Of a stretch of 10,016 nucleotides of DNA, positions 6,548 to 10,016 are shown piece after piece (position 1 is the stretch's first letter; each line of letters begins with the position of its first letter). The notes under the pieces are model-generated. The model searched no databases. It saw nothing but the letters and a program-made list of their open reading frames with translations, and was not told the origin of the DNA. The stretch covers positions 1-10,016 of the forward strand of contig JAEZIQ010000029.1 of NCBI GenBank assembly GCA_023436605.1. Direction: 5' to 3'. The position numbers were made by a program, and so were the translations under genes. This stretch comes from Actinomycetes bacterium. GTDB taxonomy: Bacteria > Actinomycetota > Thermoleophilia > Solirubrobacterales > 70-9.

Positions 6548-7345
6548 GTGATTCCGGAGATCTCGCTCGGCCCCCTTACGTTGCAGACCTTCGGTCTGAT
6601 GTTCGCGGCGTCCTTCATCGTTTCCGGGTGGATCGTCCACATGCGGCTCGGGGAGATCGGCAAGCCGCCGGACTGGGCCTACGAAATGGTCTTCGCCGCC
6701 CTGATCGGCGGCCTGATCGGCGCCCGGGTCTATTTCATCGCCGACAACTACAGCGACGTCAAGGACGACCTGCTCGGCAATATCTTCTCCGGCTCCGGAC
6801 TGACCTGGTACGGCGGCGCGGTCGGCGGCGCGATCGGGGTGATCCTCTGGGCCTGGTGGCGAAAATTCCTCAACCTCTGGCTGCTTGACACCGCCGCGCC
6901 GGCTCTGGCTGCGGGCTACGCGGTCGGCCGGATCGGGTGCCAGCTCTCCGGCGACGGTGACTACGGCAAACCCTGGAACGGGCACTGGGCGATGAGCTAC
7001 GAGAACGGCACCGTGCCGACCCCGCCCGGGGTGACGGTTCATCCGACTCCGATCTACGAAGCGCTCACCATGGGTATCGGCGCCTTCATCCTGTGGCAAC
7101 TGAGGAACCGCTTCCGGCTCGGCATCCTCTTCGCGATCTACCTGATCTACGCGGGCACCGAACGCTTTCTGGTCGAGTTCCTCCGCACCAATGTCGATGT
7201 CGCCCTCGGTCTGACCGCAGCCCAGCTGGAAAGTCTCGCGATGATCATCGCTGGCGTGGTCTGGATCATCGTGGTGAAGAGGCGCTACGGAACCCTCGCT
7301 CGTCCGGATGACCAGATGAGCGCCGCCGACGTTCCCGCGCGCTAG
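6548..7345 (+). CDS. lgt: Phosphatidylglycerol-prolipoprotein diacylglyceryl transferase
   Basis: Inner-membrane enzyme that moves diacylglycerol from phosphatidylglycerol to the lipobox Cys of prelipoproteins, the first step of lipoprotein maturation. The 265-residue product is strongly hydrophobic with about seven membrane segments. Family marks, counted from the GTG: GLIGARVYFI (55-64), GLTWYGGAVGG (84-94), GRIGCQLSGDGDYG (127-140) with the essential-Arg equivalent Arg128, VHPTPIYE (164-171), and ERFLVEFLR (205-213). The E. coli FHGG is WYGG here and GRxGN is GRIGC, variants I know from other Lgt subgroups. The frame is open back through the tRNA-Glu gene, but that upstream part is tRNA. 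The GTG at 6548 begins the conserved IPEISLGPLTLQTFGL region, with TAGGGT about 8 bases upstream as a weak ribosome site. Co-transcription with the tRNA is likely. Confidence 0.93.
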   Translation: MIPEISLGPLTLQTFGLMFAASFIVSGWIVHMRLGEIGKPPDWAYEMVFAALIGGLIGARVYFIADNYSDVKDDLLGNIFSGSGLTWYGGAVGGAIGVILWAWWRKFLNLWLLDTAAPALAAGYAVGRIGCQLSGDGDYGKPWNGHWAMSYENGTVPTPPGVTVHPTPIYEALTMGIGAFILWQLRNRFRLGILFAIYLIYAGTERFLVEFLRTNVDVALGLTAAQLESLAMIIAGVVWIIVVKRRYGTLARPDDQMSAADVPAR

Positions 7346-7368
7346 ATCCCCCAGACAGCCGGACCGGG

Positions 7369-7374
7369 CATAAT
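7369..7374 (+). promoter_or_regulatory. -10-like CATAAT upstream of tRNA-Val
   Basis: CATAAT matches TATAAT in five of six positions and lies 39 bases before the tRNA; transcription from it would begin near 7381. No clear -35 is visible upstream, so the promoter is tentative. Confidence 0.4.
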
Positions 7375-7384
7375 CAACAGTCCC

Positions 7385-7410
7385 GGTTCAAGGCCCGTCG
7401 GGCCCGAACC
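7385..7410. repeat. Strong hairpin directly before tRNA-Val
   Basis: GGTTC (7385-7389) pairs with GAACC (7406-7410) and GGCCC (7392-7396) with GGGCC (7400-7404) around a 3-base loop; AA and one C are left unpaired between the two helices. It ends 3 bases before the tRNA acceptor stem. It could end lgt transcription or, if the CATAAT is used, form nearly the whole 5' leader of the pre-tRNA. Confidence 0.45.
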
Positions 7411-7413
7411 TCC

Positions 7414-7486
7414 GGGCGGTTAGCTCAGTTGGAAGAGCACCTGCTTTACACGCAGGGGGTCACTGGTTCGAGCCCAGTACCGCCCA
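7414..7486 (+). tRNA. tRNA-Val (anticodon TAC)
   Basis: Cloverleaf of 73 nt: acceptor GGGCGGT (7414-7420) with ACCGCCC (7479-7485) and discriminator A7486; D-arm GCTC with AGTTGG loop; anticodon stem CCTGC/GCAGG with loop TTTACAC, so the anticodon is TAC, reading GTA; T-arm ACTGG-TTCGAGC-CCAGT. No CCA is encoded. Confidence 0.97.
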
Positions 7487-7526
7487 TTTCCCTGAATCTA
7501 CGGTCATCGCCACATCGGACGGGGAT

Positions 7527-7544
7527 TTCCCCGCCCCCGGGGAA
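7527..7544. terminator. Perfect 7-bp hairpin after tRNA-Val
   Basis: TTCCCCG (7527-7533) and CGGGGAA (7538-7544) pair fully around a CCCC tetraloop. It lies 40 bases after the tRNA and before the promoter region of the next gene, a natural place for a terminator, though no T-run follows. A competing smaller GGGG-ATTT-CCCC hairpin uses 7521-7532. Confidence 0.4.
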
Positions 7545-7578
7545 GCATTCACACCAATTCCCGTTAAATGGGTTTGTA

Positions 7579-7584
7579 TATATT
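7579..7584 (+). promoter_or_regulatory. -10-like TATATT upstream of the 663-aa secreted protein gene
   Basis: TATATT lies in the AT-richest run of the window (about 7573-7584), 48 bases before the start codon, in otherwise GC-rich DNA. No strong -35 is seen 17 bases upstream. It is the likely promoter of the secreted protein gene. Confidence 0.45.
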
Positions 7585-7631
7585 GCGCATCCGTCATCGA
7601 CCGGTGACGTGCGTCTAGGGGGGAAGGCCCG

Positions 7632-9623
7632 ATGGGGAGATTTGCCGTTCTGTGGAGTGTGCGTCGATGGAAGCCGCTCGTCGGCGGCGTCTTGCTGGTC
7701 TCGATCGGGCTACTACTGGGCTCGGCAACCCAGGCACAGGCAGTCAGCTTCGGAGCGGCCACGAACGTCCCCGTTGAAGGCGAACCGCATTCGGTGGCAA
7801 TCAGGGAACTGAATGGCGACGGCAAACTTGACCTCGTCACTGCCAACTACCTTTCCGACAGCGTGTCCGTCCTGCTCGGATCCGGTACCGGCACCTTCGG
7901 AGCGATCACCGACTTCCCCGTCGAGAACGGTCCATCTTCGGTAGCGGTAGGGGACCTGAATGGCGACGGCGTTCCCGATCTCGCGGTCGCCAACGAAGAT
8001 TCCAGTCTTGTGTCAGTCCTTCTCGGCACAGGCACCGGCTCCTTCGGCGAGGCCACCCACTACACCGTTGGTCCCGTGCCACGATCGGTGACGATCGGAG
8101 ACATAAATAACGACGGCTTCCTCGACCTCGCGGTCCCCCTCGGCCTCACCAGCAACGTGGCGGTTCTACTCGGAACCGGTACCGGAACCTTCGGTGCGGC
8201 CACCAACTACGCGACCGGCTTTTCCGCCCGATCGGTGGCGATCGGGGACCTGAACAACGACGGCTTTTCCGATCTCGCCATCGCCGGTTCGAGCCGCGTG
8301 GCGATCATGCTCGGAACCAGCCAAGGAACTCTCGGCGTGGGCAATGAATTTCCCACCCCATCCTCCCCATTTATGGTCGCCATGGGAGACCTGAACGGAG
8401 ACGGCTTTCCCGACCTCGCGACAGCCAATCAAGGTTCCTCCAACGTGTCGGTCCTGATCGGCACCGGCACGGGCGCACTTGCCCCGGCCGTCAACTACGC
8501 GACCGGTTCGTTCCCCCGAGCGTTGGCGATCGGTGACCTGAACAACGACACCGCTCTCGATCTCGCGGTCCCCAACTCAGGTTCCGACCACGTGTCGGTC
8601 CTGCTCGGAACCGGTACCGGCACCTTCGGTGCGGCCACCAACTACGCGACCGGTGCGTTCCCGCGATCGGTGGCGATCGGCGACCTGAACGGTGACGGCT
8701 TCTCCGATCTCGCGGTTGCCAACTCAAGTTCCGACAACGTCTCGGTCCTGCTCAACACGTCTCCAAACCTTTCGATCTCCCCGCCCAGCCTCACGTTCGG
8801 CTCCCAGTCGACCGGAACGGTCGGTCCGGCCCAAACGGTGACTGTCAACGCGACCCGTGGCTCCGGAACGGTGAATCGGGTGCGGGTGTCCGGCACCGAC
8901 GGCGAAGACTTCCTGGTCGTCAGGGACGACTGCACCGGCGAGACCGTCCAGGCGTCGGGCAGTTGCGTGATCAAGCTGCGTTTCGCGCCCTCGAGTGCCG
9001 GCGCCAGGGACGCCAGCCTGTCGATCAGAACCAGCGATGAACAAGCATTGAATGTGGCCCTTACTGGTACCGGGGGCCCGTTCCCGACGGGTAATACCGG
9101 CCCCACAGGGGCCACTGGTTCGACTGGTGCGACGGGAGACACAGGAACGACCGGAAACACCGGGGCCACCGGGTCCACGGGCAGCACTGGCTTTACGGGG
9201 AACACCGGAGCCACGGGCCCGACCGGTCCGACAGGTCCGACCGGCGCCACCGGTGAGGGCTCGACCTTGCCTTCGATCGTCATAGTCACCAGGAACACGG
9301 TCAGGGTGCCGGCGAGCGGCAGGTTCACCGTGGTCAAGGTCAACTGCCCGGAAACGCAGCCGGGCCAGACCTGCCTTATCACCGCTGCGACCGCCGAGGC
9401 CTCGCTGGCGAGAAGCAAGACATCTACCAAGCTGAAGGTTCGCTATCCGAAACGGATCGCCCAGGGCAGGACTGCCGCAGTGAAGCTGATCGTTCCGTCG
9501 AAGTTCCGGAACCGTCTGAAGAAAGGCAAGAAGTCCGGGGTCTCGACCTTCGGCATCACGGTGGTCTCCGGCAACGGTGGTCGTCTCGAATGGAAGTCGC
9601 TCCGCACCGGTTTGATGCGCTGA
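7632..9623 (+). CDS. Exported protein: seven FG-GAP/VCBS-like repeats, anchor-D-like domain, Gly-X-Thr collagen-like repeat
   Basis: A 663-residue modular exported protein. Residues 1-37 form a signal peptide: basic MGRFAVLWSVRRWKP, hydrophobic core 16-30, AQA cleavage site before Val38. Residues 38-377 hold seven FG-GAP/VCBS-like repeats, each with a Ca2+-type NGDG/NNDG loop followed by xxDL, at 61, 110, 159, 208, 255, 304 and 353. Seven units fit a seven-bladed beta-propeller as in integrin alpha heads. The sixth loop is degenerate (NNDTALDL). Residues 378-481 resemble an ASH/choice-of-anchor-D beta domain (SPPSLTFGSQSTG; Cys434 and Cys445; LRFAPSSAGARDASL). Residues 487-540 are 18 Gly-X-Thr triplets. 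Residues 545-663 are a basic beta-rich domain with Cys572 and Cys581 in a probable disulfide and a KFRNRLKKGKKSG stretch. A GGGGGGAAGG ribosome site (7618-7627) precedes the ATG. No LPXTG or C-terminal membrane anchor is seen. Adhesion or a surface role is inference. Confidence 0.9.
   Translation: MGRFAVLWSVRRWKPLVGGVLLVSIGLLLGSATQAQAVSFGAATNVPVEGEPHSVAIRELNGDGKLDLVTANYLSDSVSVLLGSGTGTFGAITDFPVENGPSSVAVGDLNGDGVPDLAVANEDSSLVSVLLGTGTGSFGEATHYTVGPVPRSVTIGDINNDGFLDLAVPLGLTSNVAVLLGTGTGTFGAATNYATGFSARSVAIGDLNNDGFSDLAIAGSSRVAIMLGTSQGTLGVGNEFPTPSSPFMVAMGDLNGDGFPDLATANQGSSNVSVLIGTGTGALAPAVNYATGSFPRALAIGDLNNDTALDLAVPNSGSDHVSVLLGTGTGTFGAATNYATGAFPRSVAIGDLNGDGFSDLAVANSSSDNVSVLLNTSPNLSISPPSLTFGSQSTGTVGPAQTVTVNATRGSGTVNRVRVSGTDGEDFLVVRDDCTGETVQASGSCVIKLRFAPSSAGARDASLSIRTSDEQALNVALTGTGGPFPTGNTGPTGATGSTGATGDTGTTGNTGATGSTGSTGFTGNTGATGPTGPTGPTGATGEGSTLPSIVIVTRNTVRVPASGRFTVVKVNCPETQPGQTCLITAATAEASLARSKTSTKLKVRYPKRIAQGRTAAVKLIVPSKFRNRLKKGKKSGVSTFGITVVSGNGGRLEWKSLRTGLMR
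7743..8762 (+). repeat. Seven tandem FG-GAP-like units, period 147 bp
   Basis: The D-loop starts at residues 61, 110, 159, 208, 255, 304 and 353 give spacings of 49, 49, 49, 47, 49 and 49 residues. Recurring elements are SVAIGDLN, DGFxDLAVAN, VSVLLGTGTGTFG and AATNYATG. DNA identity is high between some non-adjacent units (see findings). The repeat lies entirely inside the 663-aa gene. Confidence 0.9.
9090..9251 (+). repeat. Collagen-like (Gly-X-Thr)18 repeat
   Basis: Eighteen consecutive triplets with Thr in every third position; X is Ala, Pro, Ser, Asn, Asp, Thr or Phe. At the DNA level it is an imperfect 9-bp minisatellite with varied codons. Bacterial collagen-like proteins such as the Bacillus exosporium protein BclA use similar GPT triplets, in which Thr is glycosylated. 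There are only 18 triplets, short for a stable triple helix on its own. Confidence 0.92.
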
Positions 9624-9654
9624 ACGAAGGAGTTTCGTTTGGCTGAAACGGTGT

Positions 9655-9677
9655 AATCGGCCTGGCGGCCGTTTATT
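9655..9677 (+). terminator. Possible intrinsic terminator after the secreted protein gene
   Basis: CGGCC (9658-9662) pairs with GGCCG (9667-9671) around a TGGC loop, with AA/TT extending the stem past one mismatch, and TTTATT follows at 9672-9677. It is the only hairpin in the window with a T-rich tail. A weaker AACGAA/TTCGTT hairpin (9623-9639) overlaps the TGA stop. The next gene starts 8 bases after it. Confidence 0.45.
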
Positions 9678-9685
9678 GTGAGTCG

Positions 9686-10016
9686 ATGATCTGGGAGAGT
9701 TCGACCGCCGGAAACCGGCTGCGATTGATTCTGTCCATTCTTGCCGGCGTGGTAGCGCTCTTCGGGATGACCGCCGTTGATGCCGATGCCGAGGTTTCGG
9801 CCAGACTGAACATCAAGCCTGCGGCCTGGGGGTACTTCGGCGAGGTGCAGAGCAAGGCAGCTTCACGCTGTTCGGACGCTCGCCGGGTTGAGATCTTCGT
9901 GCGTCGGCCCGGGGCGAAGAGGTTCGTGTCGCTTGGGAGAACGAAGGCTCGAAAGATCACCAGCAGGATCGACCCCGACCGTGGGGGCTATCGCTGGAAG
10001 CTGGCGACCAGGGCCC
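9686..10016 (+). CDS. N-terminal part of a second exported protein (runs off the window)
   Basis: An ATG at 9686 opens a frame that stays open to the edge, 110 codons so far. The start is a signal peptide: MIWESSTAGNRLR, hydrophobic core LILSILAGVVALFGMTAV (14-31) and an ADA site before Glu36. The mature part begins EVSARLNIKPAAWGYFGEV and contains Cys62 in ASRCSDARRVEIFVRRPG, then a basic stretch. The strand-like pattern RVEIFVRRPGAKRFVSLGRTKA suggests a beta-rich extracellular domain, but I do not recognise the family. A GTGAG (9678-9682) lies 3 bases before the ATG as a ribosome site. Same strand and same exported nature as the previous gene, 62 bases away. The length and the C terminus are unknown. 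Confidence 0.75.
   Translation, partial: MIWESSTAGNRLRLILSILAGVVALFGMTAVDADAEVSARLNIKPAAWGYFGEVQSKAASRCSDARRVEIFVRRPGAKRFVSLGRTKARKITSRIDPDRGGYRWKLATRA

Noticed and set aside
6443..7486. Integration site or genomic-island boundary at the two tRNA genes
   Set aside because: No integrase, no duplicated tRNA 3' end and no change in base composition are visible; lgt lies between them.
7743..8762. CRISPR-like or intergenic tandem array
   Set aside because: The 147-bp periodicity is coding, in phase with 49-residue protein repeats; there are no short identical repeats with unique spacers.
8642..9430. Minus-strand frame with a PVxPVxPV repeat (262 codons)
   Set aside because: The repeat is just the reverse complement of the Gly-X-Thr tract; the plus-strand signal peptide and domains show which strand codes.

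Overview
The window is high-GC bacterial chromosome, most probably from an actinobacterium and perhaps from the Thermoleophilia/Solirubrobacterales side of the phylum. The evidence is G/C-ending codon use, GTG and TTG starts, a luciferase-like monooxygenase of the type common in F420-using actinobacteria, and secreted proteins with collagen-like and anchor-D-like modules. The placement is inference; no marker gene here settles it.

Layout. Positions 1-141 hold the tail of an unrecognised gene. A 178-bp intergenic stretch rich in inverted repeats leads into gdhA (320-1708, +), an NADP-type glutamate dehydrogenase. Nine bases past its stop, a four-gene minus-strand block ends convergently. Read in its own direction the block is: a TrmA/RlmD-type RNA uracil-5-methyltransferase (5371/5359-3926), a luciferase-like monooxygenase coupled to it by a GTGA overlap (3929-3135), a UPF0114/YqhA membrane protein (3087-2488), and an ABM-cupin fusion protein (2443-1718). 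A 47-bp divergent spacer separates this block from argF (5407-6300, +), the ornithine carbamoyltransferase. Next come tRNA-Glu(TTC) (6443-6514), lgt (6548-7345, prolipoprotein diacylglyceryl transferase) and tRNA-Val(TAC) (7414-7486). The right end is secretory: a 663-residue exported protein (7632-9623) and the start of a second exported protein that runs off the edge (9686 onward).

How it works together. gdhA and argF both belong to nitrogen and amino-acid metabolism (ammonium assimilation into glutamate, and citrulline synthesis in the arginine pathway), but they are separate transcription units. The minus-strand block looks like one operon. Its members (RNA modification, flavin/F420 oxidoreductase, small membrane protein, cupin) do not form a known pathway. 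lgt starts 33 bases after tRNA-Glu and may be read from the tRNA promoter.

The most distinctive object is the 663-aa protein. It has a signal peptide, seven FG-GAP/VCBS-like blades with a nearly exact 49-residue period, an anchor-D/ASH-like beta domain, 18 uninterrupted Gly-X-Thr triplets and a basic C-terminal beta-rich domain. I found no CRISPR array, insertion sequence, phage gene or toxin-antitoxin pair. Apart from the secreted region, this is ordinary housekeeping chromosome.
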